Positions 26,330-35,458 of a stretch of 64,000 nucleotides of DNA are shown here, piece by piece. A program made the position numbers and the translations under genes. The stretch is from Sphingomonas sp. PP-CE-1G-424 (lineage in GTDB: Bacteria > Pseudomonadota > Alphaproteobacteria > Sphingomonadales > Sphingomonadaceae). The notes under the pieces are model-generated. The model was not told the origin of the DNA and searched no databases. It was given only the letters and a program-made list of their open reading frames with translations. Location: the NCBI RefSeq assembly GCF_004341085.1, contig NZ_SLXW01000001.1:186001-250000 (forward strand). Reading direction: 5' to 3'. The first letter of the stretch is position 1, and the number at the start of each line of letters is the position of its first letter.

Positions 26330-27643
26330 ATGATGAAGAACGCGCTGGCACTCCTCGGTTCTGCACTCGGGCTGACGCTCGCCGGATGTGCCTATCCGTA
26401 TACGCCCCCTGCCCTTGCGCCGATTACTGCACCTGCGCCGACCACGATGGCGGCGGCGGCGGTGCCGGGCGAGTCTCGGACGCCGGTGACGATTCTCGTG
26501 TCGATCGATGGCTTCCGGCCGGATTATCTCAACCGGGGGGTGACTCCCAACCTCAACCGGCTGCGCGCGGGCGGCGTGTTCGCGAGCATGCGGCCGTCGT
26601 TTCCGAGCATCACCTTTCCCAATCACTGGACGCTGGTGACGGGGCTTCGGCCCGATCGCAGCGGAATCGTCGGCAACAAGATGGAGGATCCCGCGCGGCC
26701 GGGCGAGACGTTCACGATGGCGACCGACGATCCGTTCTGGTGGAGCGAGAGCTCGCCGATCTGGGTCGATGCGGAGAAGGCGGGCATCCGGACCGCGACG
26801 ATGTTCTGGCCGGGCGCGAATGTCGCGGTCGGCGGCAAGGTGAAGCCGGACAGCCACGGCGCGATCGAGGGGGGGACGCGGCCGGAGGACTGGCAGCAGT
26901 TCAACCAGCAGGTGTCGGGAACGCAGCGGGTCAACGCGGTGCTCGACTGGATGCGGCGGCCGGCCGCGATCCGGCCTAAACTGGTGACGTTGTATTTCGA
27001 TACGGTCGACAGCGCGGGTCATGCGGGTGGGCCGGACAGCGCTGGGGTGACTCAGGCGGTGGCGGATGTCGATGCGAGCATCGGCGCGCTGGTCGATGGG
27101 CTGGCCGCGCTGGGGCAGCGGGCGAACCTGGTGATCGTCGCGGATCATGGCATGGCGGCGACGAGCAGCTCGCGGGTCGTGGCGCTGGATACGATCGCGG
27201 ACAAGGCGGACTATCGCACCGTCGAGACCGGGCCGTACGCGACACTGTTCGCGGTGCCGGGACATGAGGCGGCGCTGGAGGCGCGGTTGTTGAAGCCGCA
27301 CGATCATCTGCAATGCTGGCACAAGGGGGAGATCCCGGCGCGGTTCCATTATGGGCGCAATCCGCGCGTGCCGAGCTATCTGTGCCTTGCCGATGTCGGC
27401 TGGCGGGTCGATCCGAGCGCGCCGACCAAGGCTTCGATCGGCGGGATGCACGGCTATGACAACATGGCGCCGGAAATGCGGGCGCTGTTCATCGCCAATG
27501 GGCCGGCGTTCGTGGCGGGCAAGACCATTCCGAGCTTCGACAATGTCGCGATCGAGCCCCTGCTGCGCGACCTGATCGGGTTGCCGGCAGAGGCAGGGCT
27601 GGACGGCACCGACGCACCCTTCCAGAAGGTGCTGCAACGATAA
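26330..27643 (+). CDS. Nucleotide pyrophosphatase/phosphodiesterase lipoprotein (alkaline phosphatase superfamily)
   Basis: Ectonucleotide pyrophosphatase/phosphodiesterase-type enzyme, 437 residues. Starts MMKNALALLGSALGLTLAGC, a lipoprotein signal with lipobox Cys, so it is predicted to be anchored in the outer membrane or periplasm. Metal and catalytic positions are present in order: SIDGFRPDYL, SITFPNHWTLVTG with the nucleophile Thr/Ser region, DTVDSAGHAGGP, VADHGMA and GMHGYDN. Expected to hydrolyse nucleotide or phosphodiester substrates outside the cytoplasm. The start was set at 26330, the first of two ATGs before the signal peptide. Confidence 0.88.
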   Translation: MMKNALALLGSALGLTLAGCAYPYTPPALAPITAPAPTTMAAAAVPGESRTPVTILVSIDGFRPDYLNRGVTPNLNRLRAGGVFASMRPSFPSITFPNHWTLVTGLRPDRSGIVGNKMEDPARPGETFTMATDDPFWWSESSPIWVDAEKAGIRTATMFWPGANVAVGGKVKPDSHGAIEGGTRPEDWQQFNQQVSGTQRVNAVLDWMRRPAAIRPKLVTLYFDTVDSAGHAGGPDSAGVTQAVADVDASIGALVDGLAALGQRANLVIVADHGMAATSSSRVVALDTIADKADYRTVETGPYATLFAVPGHEAALEARLLKPHDHLQCWHKGEIPARFHYGRNPRVPSYLCLADVGWRVDPSAPTKASIGGMHGYDNMAPEMRALFIANGPAFVAGKTIPSFDNVAIEPLLRDLIGLPAEAGLDGTDAPFQKVLQR

Positions 27644-27654
27644 GAGGAGAGGTT

Positions 27655-28116
27655 GTGCAGTATTTCGAGGATATCGAGGTCGGTCGGACCGCGTCGTTCG
27701 GTTCCTACGCGGTCACGCGCGAGGAGGTGATGGACTTCGCCGCGAAATACGATCCGCAGCCGTTTCACCTGTCCGACGAGGCAGCCGCGCAGACGCATTT
27801 CGGGCGGTTGTCGGCGAGCGGCTGGCATACGTGCGCGATGGTGATGTCGATGCTGGTCGCGCACCTGAAGGAGAACCGGCAGGCGGGACTCGGGTCGCCG
27901 GGGATCGACGAGCTGAAGTGGATCAAGCCGGTATATCCGGGCGATACTCTGCGCTGCGAGACCGATATCCTGGAGAAGCGGGTGTCGGCGAGCCGGCCGG
28001 AGATGGGGATCTTCAAGAGCCGGATGCGGGTGTTCAATCAGGACGACGTTATGGTGATGACGTTCGTCTCTAACGGCCTCGTCGCGACGCGCCCCACGGA
28101 TGCGCCGGCCGATTGA
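27655..28116 (+). CDS. MaoC-family (R)-hydratase/dehydratase
   Basis: Hot-dog-fold protein of 153 residues. GTG start after AGGAGAGGTT. MaoC features: YFEDIEVGRTASFGSYAVTR at the start, then FAAKYDPQPFHLSDEAA with the catalytic Asp and His, FGRLSASGWHTCAMV, and PVYPGDTLR. Such proteins hydrate enoyl-CoA thioesters or act on related CoA substrates; the true substrate is unknown. It begins 11 bases after the phosphodiesterase stop, so the two are probably co-transcribed. Confidence 0.88.
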   Translation: MQYFEDIEVGRTASFGSYAVTREEVMDFAAKYDPQPFHLSDEAAAQTHFGRLSASGWHTCAMVMSMLVAHLKENRQAGLGSPGIDELKWIKPVYPGDTLRCETDILEKRVSASRPEMGIFKSRMRVFNQDDVMVMTFVSNGLVATRPTDAPAD

Positions 28117-28162
28117 TTGGCGAGCTTTGGCCCTAAGGGGCGGCTGGCTGTCATCGAGTATT

Positions 28163-28380
28163 GATTCACGCGAAGGCGCAAAGTCGCGAAGAGAAGGTCT
28201 GTTCGCGCGGAGGCGCAGAGGCGCGGAGAGGTTTTAGGATGGCAGAGCCTTGGGTGAGCTTCGCTGCCACCGCAAAGGCTCGCCGCACTAGCACCGAGTA
28301 ACTCTCTGCGCCTCTGCGCCTCTGCGCCTCTGTGCGAAATCTAAACCTTCTCTTCGCGCCATCGCGCCTTCGCGTGAACC
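28163..28380. repeat. Family D long inverted repeat, copy 1
   Basis: Left arm ATTCACGCGAAGGCGCAAAG then CGCGAAGAGAAGG and direct 9-base units of the type GGCGCAGAG; right arm is the approximate reverse complement, ending CTTCTCTTCGCGCC..CGCCTTCGCGTGAA. The centre (about 28240-28300) is unrelated. A second copy is at 61397-61635. It lies between a convergent pair of genes and fills almost the entire 277-base gap. Confidence 0.8.
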
Positions 28381-28393
28381 CAACGTTTCCCAG

Positions 28394-29125
28394 TTATCGC
28401 GACGGACGACCGCCGCCGCGGTTACCGCCTCCCTGCCGTCCACCGCCGAAGCGCTGGCCGCCGCCGCCGCGATTGCCTCGGAACGCACCGTCGCCGCGAT
28501 TGCCGCGAAAGCCGCCTTGCGCTTGTGGCTGCTGGGGGTTGGCGACTTGTCCGGGCTGCGCAGGCTGGCCGGGTTGACCGAACTGGCCGCGATCGGGACC
28601 ACGTCCACGATCCCAGCCGCGGCCGGGACCGCGGTTGCCGAACTGGCCCTGACCGGGCGTGCCGGGATTGCCCGGGCGATTACCGCGCCAGCCGCCGTCT
28701 CGGCCACGATTGCCGCGGTCCCCGCGGTTGGCGAACCCACCCCAGTTGCCGCGCCCGTCAAAGCCGTTGCCGCGATACTGCTGGCGACCCTGCCAATAGC
28801 GCTGCTGGTTGCCGTTCCAGCGGTGCGGGCGGCGATAGCGATCGTAGACGTAGACGCCCGAGCCGGGATAATAATAGTCGCCGCTCCAGCCGTAGTAGGA
28901 GTTCAGCCCGCCAAGGCCGTAGCCGCCATACCCACCGCCCAGCCCGCCGCCGAGTCCGCCATAGCCCGCGCCGTAATAACCGTCGCCGTAGCCCCCGCCG
29001 CCGTAATAGGGATCGCTGGCGTAGCCGACGCCCGCGCCGCCATAGCCGTACCCGTCGGTACAGCCTGCGACGCCGAGTCCGAGGCCCAAGGCTAGGCCGA
29101 TGATGCCGAAGCGTTTCATAAACAT
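28394..29125 (-). CDS. Glycine/arginine-rich lipoprotein, function unknown
   Basis: Lipoprotein of 243 residues: the ATG at 29125 after GGGAG gives MFMKRFGIIGLALGLGLGVAGC with a lipobox Cys. The mature protein has a Gly/Tyr region (about 25-75, repeats like GGYGDGYYGAGYGG), a short central Tyr/Arg segment (YYYPGSGVYVYDRYRRPHRW) and a long Gly/Arg/Asn/Gln tail with RG and RGN repeats to the end. The central segment resembles short modules in other sphingomonad secreted proteins. It would be surface-exposed or periplasmic; low complexity prevents a functional call. Confidence 0.65.
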   Translation of the reverse strand: MFMKRFGIIGLALGLGLGVAGCTDGYGYGGAGVGYASDPYYGGGGYGDGYYGAGYGGLGGGLGGGYGGYGLGGLNSYYGWSGDYYYPGSGVYVYDRYRRPHRWNGNQQRYWQGRQQYRGNGFDGRGNWGGFANRGDRGNRGRDGGWRGNRPGNPGTPGQGQFGNRGPGRGWDRGRGPDRGQFGQPGQPAQPGQVANPQQPQAQGGFRGNRGDGAFRGNRGGGGQRFGGGRQGGGNRGGGRPSR

Positions 29126-29312
29126 GGGGAGTCTCCCGTACGTGGAGAGCGGACACAACGCGCCGCTATTCGTCGTACAACGGAGTCGGTGTATCGCGAG
29201 TTCCATGAATGGGGTCTGACGCGGTTTGGGGCTGGCGCGAGCGGGATCTGTTCGACCCGACCATGTGTCGCAGCCGGCTGTGCTTAACCCATGATGCAAG
29301 CCGCGACTATAT

Positions 29313-29420
29313 CACCTCCCCGGCGGAGGCCGGGGTCCAATAGGGACGAAAGAGGTAACGGTGCACAGTCATCCGTTAGCAGCGTTCCCCAATTGGGCCC
29401 CGGCCTCCGCCGGGGAGGTG
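29313..29420. repeat. Family A palindromic repeat, copy 2
   Basis: Arms CACCTCCCCGGCGGAGGCCG and CGGCCTCCGCCGGGGAGGTG are exact reverse complements over 20 bases, extended by TCCAATAGGG / CCCAATTGGG-type inner arms. It separates the glycine-rich lipoprotein gene from apt in a 326-base gap; 29126-29312 contains the promoter side of the lipoprotein gene with nothing else recognised. Confidence 0.88.
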
Positions 29421-29451
29421 GTGAATTTGGTGACGTGCCGTCGGGGGGCCG

Positions 29452-30000
29452 TCAGTGGCCGGGGAAGTGGATCAGGGCGGTTGCTTCGATGCCGTCGGTG
29501 CGCAGTGCGTCCGCGCCGCCCAGGTCGGGGAGGTCGACCAGGAACTGGGCTTGCGTGACGACCGCGCCGGCCTTGTGGAGGAGGCGGACGGCGGCGCGGG
29601 CGGTGCCGCCGGTGGCGATCAGGTCGTCGACCAGCAGGACGCGCGCCCCCAGGGCGAAGGCGTCGGCGTGGATCGCGATGCGGTCGGTGCCGTATTCGAG
29701 CGCATAGTCCTCGGCGATGGTGGCGCCGGGGAGCTTGCCGTCCTTGCGGATCAGCAGGACGCCGGCCTTGAGTGGTGCGGCGAGCGCGGCGGCGAAGAGG
29801 AAACCGCGGGCTTCGATGCCGGCGACCAGGTCGACGGGGCCGGAGACCGCCGCGACCATCCGCTCGATCGCGGTCGCCCAGCCGTGCGGGTCGAGCAGCA
29901 GAGTCGTGATGTCGCGGAACTGGATGCCGGGCTTGGGGAAGTCCGGAATGGTACGGATCAGCGCCTTCAGATCGGCGTTGCGCTCTTTGGTCTCGGACAT
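29452..30000 (-). CDS. apt: Adenine phosphoribosyltransferase
   Basis: Purine salvage enzyme converting adenine and PRPP to AMP; 182 residues. The PRPP-binding loop VLLVDDLIATGGTA (about 128-141) is intact; N-terminal IRTIPDFPKPGIQFRDITTL and IEARGFLFAAALA are typical of Apt. ATG at 30000. It follows petC on the same strand after a 139-base gap, an arrangement common in sphingomonads. Confidence 0.96.
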   Translation of the reverse strand: MSETKERNADLKALIRTIPDFPKPGIQFRDITTLLLDPHGWATAIERMVAAVSGPVDLVAGIEARGFLFAAALAAPLKAGVLLIRKDGKLPGATIAEDYALEYGTDRIAIHADAFALGARVLLVDDLIATGGTARAAVRLLHKAGAVVTQAQFLVDLPDLGGADALRTDGIEATALIHFPGH

Positions 30001-30139
30001 GGACGTTCCCTTCTTCGCACGAAGCGGCGGCCGTATTGCGGCGCGGCGCTACGGCCAAAAGGAAAGCGGCGGATCAGGCTGTTTGCCCGTCCGCCGCTCC
30101 CTCTATCCGTGCACCCTTACCGCGGGAGCCGGGCCGTCA

Positions 30140-30982
30140 TCAATGCTTAACGTCGCGCCAGACGTTCTGGTACGCGCCCCAGGCGAGGCCGCAGAAGATC
30201 AGGATGAAGATGATCGACGCGAACCCGGCGGCATGGCGTGCCTCGAGGTTAGGCTCGGCGGTCCAGGTCAGGAACGCCGCAACGTCGGTCGACATCTGCT
30301 CCTTGGTGGCCTTCGTGCCGTCCGCATAGCCGACCTGGCCATCCGACGTCAGCGGTGGCGGCATCGCGATGTTGAGGTTCGCGAAATACGGGTTGTAATG
30401 CAGACCCTCGGGCGTCTTGATGTCCGGGAATTCCTTCAACATCTTCGCCGACTGCGGCTGGTAGCCGGTCAGCAGCGAGTGGATGTACGCGCCGCCATCT
30501 TGACGCGCCTTGGTCATCAGCGACAGGTCGGGCGGCAACGCGTTGTTGTTGGCGGCACGGGCGGCGACGTCGTTGGCGAACGGCAGCGGGAAGTGATCCG
30601 ACGGGATGTTCTTCCGCGTCGCCGCCTCGCCCGTCTCCGGGTTGATCGATGGCTGCTCGATGACCCACTGGTTGGCGATCGCCTTAACCTCGGGCTCCGA
30701 ATAGCCGATCTTCTGCAGGTCGCGGAACGCCACCAGGCGAAGCGAGTGGCAGGCGGCGCAGACTTCCTTGTAGACTTGGAACCCGCGCTGGAGTTGGCGA
30801 CGGTCGAACTTGCCGAACACGCCGTTCGAGGCGAGGTCCAGCTCCTTCGGATGGAGATGATACTCGCTCTCGGCGGTGGCCGCGACGGGGTCGGTAATGG
30901 CCCCGTAGACGCTGCCGAACAGCGCGATGCCGAGCACCAGCACGAAGGCCGCGCCGACCAGGGATGCGATGAGACGAACCAT
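30140..30982 (-). CDS. petC: Cytochrome c1 of the bc1 complex
   Basis: Membrane-anchored c-type cytochrome of 280 residues that passes electrons from the Rieske protein to soluble cytochrome. Heme-binding CAACHS lies at about 75-80 after an N-terminal membrane segment; the distal Met ligand is plausibly in the NIAMPPPL segment; a C-terminal anchor (ASIIFILIFCGLAWGAYQNV) follows. Third gene of petA-petB-petC. Confidence 0.95.
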   Translation of the reverse strand: MVRLIASLVGAAFVLVLGIALFGSVYGAITDPVAATAESEYHLHPKELDLASNGVFGKFDRRQLQRGFQVYKEVCAACHSLRLVAFRDLQKIGYSEPEVKAIANQWVIEQPSINPETGEAATRKNIPSDHFPLPFANDVAARAANNNALPPDLSLMTKARQDGGAYIHSLLTGYQPQSAKMLKEFPDIKTPEGLHYNPYFANLNIAMPPPLTSDGQVGYADGTKATKEQMSTDVAAFLTWTAEPNLEARHAAGFASIIFILIFCGLAWGAYQNVWRDVKH

Positions 30983-31003
30983 GTGTGTGTCCTCTAGTTC
31001 GTA

Positions 31004-32314
31004 TCAGTGCGCGGTATGCGGCGCAGAAGCCGTCGACAGCGCGGCCTGGGCCGGGCTCGTGCCACCGTGATTGGCCAGGACGGCCTCGGTGATCGAGTTG
31101 GGCAGCGGCCGCGGACGCTCGGAGCGCGAGATCAGCGGCAGGATAATCAGGAAATGCGCGAAGTAATAGGCCGCGCAGATCTGGCTCAGGATCACATAGG
31201 TCGCCGTCGCCGGTGCCCCGCCGCAATAGCCGAGGATCAGGATGTCGGCGACAAGCACCCAGAACGCGATCCGCGCCTTGGGCCGATAGTTCATCGAACG
31301 GACCGGCGAGCTGTCGAGCCAAGGCAGGAAGAACAGCAGCAGGATCGAGCCGAACATCGCCAGCACGCCCCAGAGCTTCGCCGGCAGGATGAAGTCCGCG
31401 GTGAAGGCGCGCAGGATCGCGTAGAACGGCCAGAAATACCATTCGGGAACGATGTGCGCGGGCGTCGAGAGCGGGTTGGCCGGGATGTAATTATCCGGGT
31501 GGCCGAGATAGTTCGGGAAGAAGAACAGCAGGCCGGCGAAGATCAGCATGAAAATGCCGAGCCCGAAGCCGTCCTTCGCCGTGTAATAGGGGTGGAACGG
31601 GACGGTGTCCTGCTCGCCCTTCACGTCGACACCGGTCGGGTTGTTCGAGCCGGGGATGTGCAGCGCCCAGATGTGCAGGATGATGACGCCCGCGATCACG
31701 AACGGCAGCAGATAATGCAGCGAGAAGAAGCGGTTGAGTGCGGCATTGTCCGGCGCGAATCCGCCGAGCAGCCAGATGCGGATGGTGTCGCCGACCAGCG
31801 GGATTGCCGAGAAGAACCCGGTGATGACCTGCGCACCCCAGAAGCTCATCTGGCCCCAGGGAAGCACGTAGCCCATGAATGCGGTCGCCATCATCAGCAG
31901 GAAGATGACCACGCCGAGCAGCCACACCATCTCGCGCGGTGCCTTGTACGAACCGTAATAGAGCCCGCGGAAGATGTGCGTATAGACGACGATGAAGAAC
32001 ATCGAGGCGCCGTTGGCGTGTGCGTAGCGCAGGAACCAGCCTGCGTTGACATCGCGCATGATGCTCTCGACCGAGTCGAATGCGACCAGGCCGTTGGCGG
32101 CGTAGTGCATCGCCAGGACGATGCCGGTGACGATCTGAATCGCCAGCGCGGCGCCGGCGAGTACGCCGAAGTTCCAGAAGTAATTGAGGTTGCGCGGGAC
32201 GGGATAGCCGCCGCCGAGTGAATTGTAGACGAGCCGGGGAACGGGAAGCCGCTCATCCAGCCACCGCGTCAGCGGCAGCTTCGGTTCGTATTGCTTGGCC
32301 CAGGGAAAGCTCAT
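31004..32314 (-). CDS. petB: Cytochrome b of the bc1 complex
   Basis: Quinol-oxidising membrane subunit of 436 residues, about eight helices, with two pairs of heme-ligand His. Characteristic stretches are [40 protein letters not shown] and the quinol-site PEWYF. Located 10 bases after petA and 21 before petC. A C-terminal tail of about 20 residues ([17 protein letters not shown]) is a variable extension. Confidence 0.97.
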   Translation of the reverse strand: MSFPWAKQYEPKLPLTRWLDERLPVPRLVYNSLGGGYPVPRNLNYFWNFGVLAGAALAIQIVTGIVLAMHYAANGLVAFDSVESIMRDVNAGWFLRYAHANGASMFFIVVYTHIFRGLYYGSYKAPREMVWLLGVVIFLLMMATAFMGYVLPWGQMSFWGAQVITGFFSAIPLVGDTIRIWLLGGFAPDNAALNRFFSLHYLLPFVIAGVIILHIWALHIPGSNNPTGVDVKGEQDTVPFHPYYTAKDGFGLGIFMLIFAGLLFFFPNYLGHPDNYIPANPLSTPAHIVPEWYFWPFYAILRAFTADFILPAKLWGVLAMFGSILLLFFLPWLDSSPVRSMNYRPKARIAFWVLVADILILGYCGGAPATATYVILSQICAAYYFAHFLIILPLISRSERPRPLPNSITEAVLANHGGTSPAQAALSTASAPHTAH

Positions 32315-32324
32315 GTCGTTTTCC

Positions 32325-32909
32325 TCAGCCTACCGTGACGACGGTGTCGGAATTGAAGGCATAGTCCGGAACGTGGAGGTTCGACGGAGCGGGGCCTTTG
32401 CGGATACGCGCGGCGGTGTCGTAGGACGAGCCGTGGCATGGGCAGAAATAGCCGCCGAACGGCCCTTTGTTCTCGCCCTCGCCCGCGCCGAGCGGGACGC
32501 AGCCGAGGTGGGTGCAGACGCCCAGCGTGATCAGCCAGTTCTTCTTGCCCGCCTTGGTGCGCTGCTCGAGCGTCTGCGGATCGCGCAAGGTCGAAATATC
32601 GACCGCGTCGGCTTCCGAGATTTCCTTCGGCGTCAGGTTGCGCACGAACAAAGGCTGCTTGCGGAACGACGTCTTGATCGCCTGGCCGGGAAGGATCTTC
32701 GACAAGTCGATCTCGGTGGTCGACTGTGCGAGCACGTCTGCGCTCGGGTTCATCTGGTTGATCAGCGGCAGGACGATCGCGACCGCGCCTACGCCTGCAA
32801 AGGAGACGGCGGCGATATTGATGAAATCACGGCGGCGAGGATCATGGGCCTCTTCGTGAAACGGCTCTGGCGATTCGCCGGGGGGAACCATGTCGTCGAC
32901 TGTCGCCAT
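32325..32909 (-). CDS. petA: Rieske iron-sulfur subunit of the bc1 complex
   Basis: 194 residues. A twin-arginine-like [15 protein letters not shown] precedes the single N-terminal anchor, fitting Tat export of the folded domain. The cluster ligands are [10 protein letters not shown] and CPCHGSSYD, with the disulfide Cys also present. First gene of the petABC operon; divergent from trmL across 184 bases, where the operon promoter must lie. Confidence 0.96.
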   Translation of the reverse strand: MATVDDMVPPGESPEPFHEEAHDPRRRDFINIAAVSFAGVGAVAIVLPLINQMNPSADVLAQSTTEIDLSKILPGQAIKTSFRKQPLFVRNLTPKEISEADAVDISTLRDPQTLEQRTKAGKKNWLITLGVCTHLGCVPLGAGEGENKGPFGGYFCPCHGSSYDTAARIRKGPAPSNLHVPDYAFNSDTVVTVG

Positions 32910-33093
32910 TCATCTCGCCCTTGCACGTTATTTTTTCGTGACGGGCTGGGCTTTCGGTTTCGCGAAACCATATCCCCAATCCGTCCGACCGTCCCCACGG
33001 AGGCTGCGCTTTGATAGACGGCGGGGCGCGGGTTTGCCAACTGCATTTTGCTTTGGGTTACCTCCGGAGCCTCGGCGCGCTAGAGGATCGGGT

Positions 33094-33543
33094 ATGCGTA
33101 TTGCTCTCTATCAGCCCGATATCGCCGGAAATGTCGGCGCGATCCTGCGGACCGCCGCGTGCATGGGGATCGGCGTCGACCTGATCGAACCGATGGGATT
33201 CACCTGGAGCGAGAAGGCCGTCGCGCGCTCGGGGATGGATTATGTCGGCGCGGTCGACGTGGTGCGGCATGTCGATTGGGACGCGTTCCGGGCGCAGGTG
33301 AGCGGGCGGATCGTGTTGCTGACGACCAAGGGCGCGGTGCGGCTGGATGTGGCCAAGTTTCGCGAGGACGACGTGTTGCTGATGGGGAGCGAGGGGGCGG
33401 GCGTGCCGGAGGACGTGCATGCGCGGGCCGACGTGCGGGTACTGATCCCGATGCGGCCTGGGTTGCGGTCGATGAACATCTCCGTGGCGACGGGGATCGT
33501 TGCGGCCGAGGCGTTGCGGCAGACGGGTGGCTGGCCGGTTTAG
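33094..33543 (+). CDS. trmL: tRNA (cytidine(34)-2'-O)-methyltransferase
   Basis: SPOUT methyltransferase of 149 residues that methylates the wobble ribose of some leucine tRNAs. Start MRIALYQPDIAGNVGAILRT; the knotted SAM-binding end shows GSEGAGVPEDV and IPMRPGLRSMNISVATGI, all family hallmarks. ATG at 33094 follows AGAGGATCGG. Divergent from the petABC operon. Confidence 0.94.
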   Translation: MRIALYQPDIAGNVGAILRTAACMGIGVDLIEPMGFTWSEKAVARSGMDYVGAVDVVRHVDWDAFRAQVSGRIVLLTTKGAVRLDVAKFREDDVLLMGSEGAGVPEDVHARADVRVLIPMRPGLRSMNISVATGIVAAEALRQTGGWPV

Positions 33544-33574
33544 CGATGGCGCGTGGTGCTTCCTCACGTACGCC

Positions 33575-33655
33575 ATCATCCTGACGAAAGTCAGGATCCA
33601 GGGTAACGAACGCCGCCTTTCGTGGCTCTGGATCCTGACTTTCGTCAGGATGACG
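33575..33655. repeat. Family B palindromic repeat, copy 1
   Basis: CATCCTGACGAAAGTCAGGATCCAG on the left pairs with CTGGATCCTGACTTTCGTCAGGATG on the right (each about 25 bases, described here by pieces CATCCTGACGAAAGTCAGG and CCTGACTTTCGTCAGGATG). A further lone arm fragment lies at about 33692-33705. A related copy is at 47938-48020. It sits between trmL and hemF. Confidence 0.85.
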
Positions 33656-33779
33656 GAACTTGTGGGCGCGTCTTTTAGAGCGCGGGTTTCGTCAGGATGA
33701 CGGTGTTTGCAGACGGACGGCGGACTCGATCGACCGTGCGCCCTCCCCGTCGCGCGGGGGATTTGGTAGAGACGCTCCC

Positions 33780-34622
33780 ATGACCGATCTCGACCCCCAG
33801 CAAGCCGCCGCCCGAACCTGGTTCGAATCCCTGCGCGATCGCATCTGCGCGGAGTTCGAGGCGATCGAGCGGGAGGCCGGCTCCGACGCGAGCTTCGATT
33901 ACACGCCGTGGGACCGAATCGATCCTTCAGGCGAACCCGGCGGTGGCGGCGTGCGCGGCGTGATGAAGGGCAAGGTCTTCGAGAAGGTCGGCGTCAACGT
34001 CTCGACCGTCGGCGGCACGTTCGAGGGCGACTTCGCCAAGTCGATCCACGGGGCCGGCGATGACCCGCGGTTCTTCGCGACCGGGATCAGCCTGGTCGCA
34101 CACATGGCCAACCCGCATGTGCCCGCGGTGCACATGAACTGCCGCTTCCTCAACACCACCAAGCGCTGGTTCGGCGGCGGCGGCGATCTCAACCCGCCGT
34201 TGCCGATCGAGGAGGATACCGCGGACTTTCATGCGACGATGAAGGCGGCGTGCGATGCGCATGATCCGGCGCATTACGAGCGGTTCAGGGACTGGGCGGA
34301 GACCTATTTCTACATCCCGCACCGGAAAGTGAGCCGCGGTGCGGGCGGCATCTTCTTCGACCATCTCGACGGCGATTTCGACGCGAACTTCGCGTTCACG
34401 CGCGATGTCGGCGAGGCGTTCCTCGACGCCTATCCGCGGATCGTGCGGCGGCGGATGGATACGCCGTTCGATGCCGCCGACGAGGCGCGGATGCTCGAAT
34501 GGCGTGGGCGCTATGCCGAGTTCAACCTCGTCTATGATCGCGGCACGCTGTTCGGGCTCAAGACCGGCGGCAACATCGACGCGATCCTGATGAGCCTGCC
34601 GCCTCGCGCTACGTGGTCTTGA
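33780..34622 (+). CDS. hemF: Oxygen-dependent coproporphyrinogen III oxidase
   Basis: Aerobic heme-biosynthesis enzyme, 280 residues. Family blocks: GGGGVRGVMKGKVFEKVGVN, VPAVHMNCRFLNT, KRWFGGGGDLNP with the conserved Trp-Phe-Gly-Gly-Gly, and YAEFNLVYDRGTLFGLKTGG at the C-terminal end. Start at the ATG 33780. A GNAT acetyltransferase gene begins one base after the stop, so the two are probably co-translated. Confidence 0.97.
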   Translation: MTDLDPQQAAARTWFESLRDRICAEFEAIEREAGSDASFDYTPWDRIDPSGEPGGGGVRGVMKGKVFEKVGVNVSTVGGTFEGDFAKSIHGAGDDPRFFATGISLVAHMANPHVPAVHMNCRFLNTTKRWFGGGGDLNPPLPIEEDTADFHATMKAACDAHDPAHYERFRDWAETYFYIPHRKVSRGAGGIFFDHLDGDFDANFAFTRDVGEAFLDAYPRIVRRRMDTPFDAADEARMLEWRGRYAEFNLVYDRGTLFGLKTGGNIDAILMSLPPRATWS

Positions 34623-34623
34623 T

Positions 34624-35217
34624 GTGGCGCTGATCCCGGTTGCCGACGACGTCCTCGCGACGATCGTCACGACGCTGGAGATGCGCAAACGACCGCCGTT
34701 GCGACCGAGCCCGGGATCGCGGTTGCGGCTGGTACGATGGGAGCGGCCGGCGCTGGAGAAATACCGCGCGCTGTTCCGGCGGGTGGGCAGTCCTTGGCTG
34801 TGGTTCTCGCGGCTGGTGATGGCGGACGATGCGCTGGCGGCGATCGTCCATGATCCGGGGATCGCGGTGTATGCGGTGCTCGATCCGGCGGGGATCGAGG
34901 TCGGGATGCTCGAACTCGATTTCCGCGAGGCGGGCGCGTGCGAGATCTCGTATTTCGGGTTGATCCCGGAACTGGCCGGGCAAGGGCATGGGCGGTGGCT
35001 GATGGCCGAGGCCTGCGCGCGGGCCTGGGCCAAGGGGGTGGAGCGGGTCTGGCTACATACCTGCACGCTCGATCATCCGAGCGCGCTGGGGTTTTATCGG
35101 GCGCAGGGGTTCGTGGCGGTGAAGCGGACGATCGAGACGTTTCCGGACCCGCGGGCTTCCGGGTTGCTGCCGCCGGAGACGGCGCCGCAGATTCCGTATC
35201 TGGAGAAGCGGGGGTAA
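34624..35217 (+). CDS. GNAT-family N-acetyltransferase
   Basis: Protein of 197 residues with a C-terminal GNAT fold: ISYFGLIPELAGQGHGRWLM carries the acetyl-CoA-binding Gln-Gly-x-Gly motif, and HPSALGFYRAQGFVAVKR is the usual last helix-strand. The GTG at 34624 is immediately downstream of hemF. The acceptor is unknown. Confidence 0.85.
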   Translation: MALIPVADDVLATIVTTLEMRKRPPLRPSPGSRLRLVRWERPALEKYRALFRRVGSPWLWFSRLVMADDALAAIVHDPGIAVYAVLDPAGIEVGMLELDFREAGACEISYFGLIPELAGQGHGRWLMAEACARAWAKGVERVWLHTCTLDHPSALGFYRAQGFVAVKRTIETFPDPRASGLLPPETAPQIPYLEKRG

Positions 35218-35303
35218 GCGTGAGACGTGTTTCCCCGCGAGCATAAAGGCAGCAGGCGCACTACGAAGCCGAGAAGTCGGGCGTCGAAGAGGTCGCAACC
35301 GAA

Positions 35304-35413
35304 ACTCCCTCTCCCCCTTGGGGAGAGGGGCGGGGTGAGGGGCGCCCCAGGCGGAAACGCTGGCAACTGCCCCAACCCCTCACCCCAACCCTCTCCCCGG
35401 AGGGAAGAGGGAG
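35304..35413. repeat. Family E palindromic repeat
   Basis: About 110 bases rich in CCCTCTCCCC and GGGGAGAGGG: left arm ACTCCCTCTCCCCCTTGGGG..GGGTGAGGGG, right arm CCCCTCACCCCAACCCTCTC..AGAGGGAG, roughly reverse complements. It fills the gap between the convergent GNAT gene and the membrane protein gene. Confidence 0.75.
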
Positions 35414-35458
35414 CAGTTGGTGCGTGCCTCCTCCGCAGACATTGGCGGAGGCCGGCCC

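Noticed and set aside
33820..33830. GGTTCGAATCC resembling a tRNA T-loop
   Set aside because: It lies inside hemF, coding for the peptide around TWFESLR, and no acceptor stem or anticodon arm fits around it.
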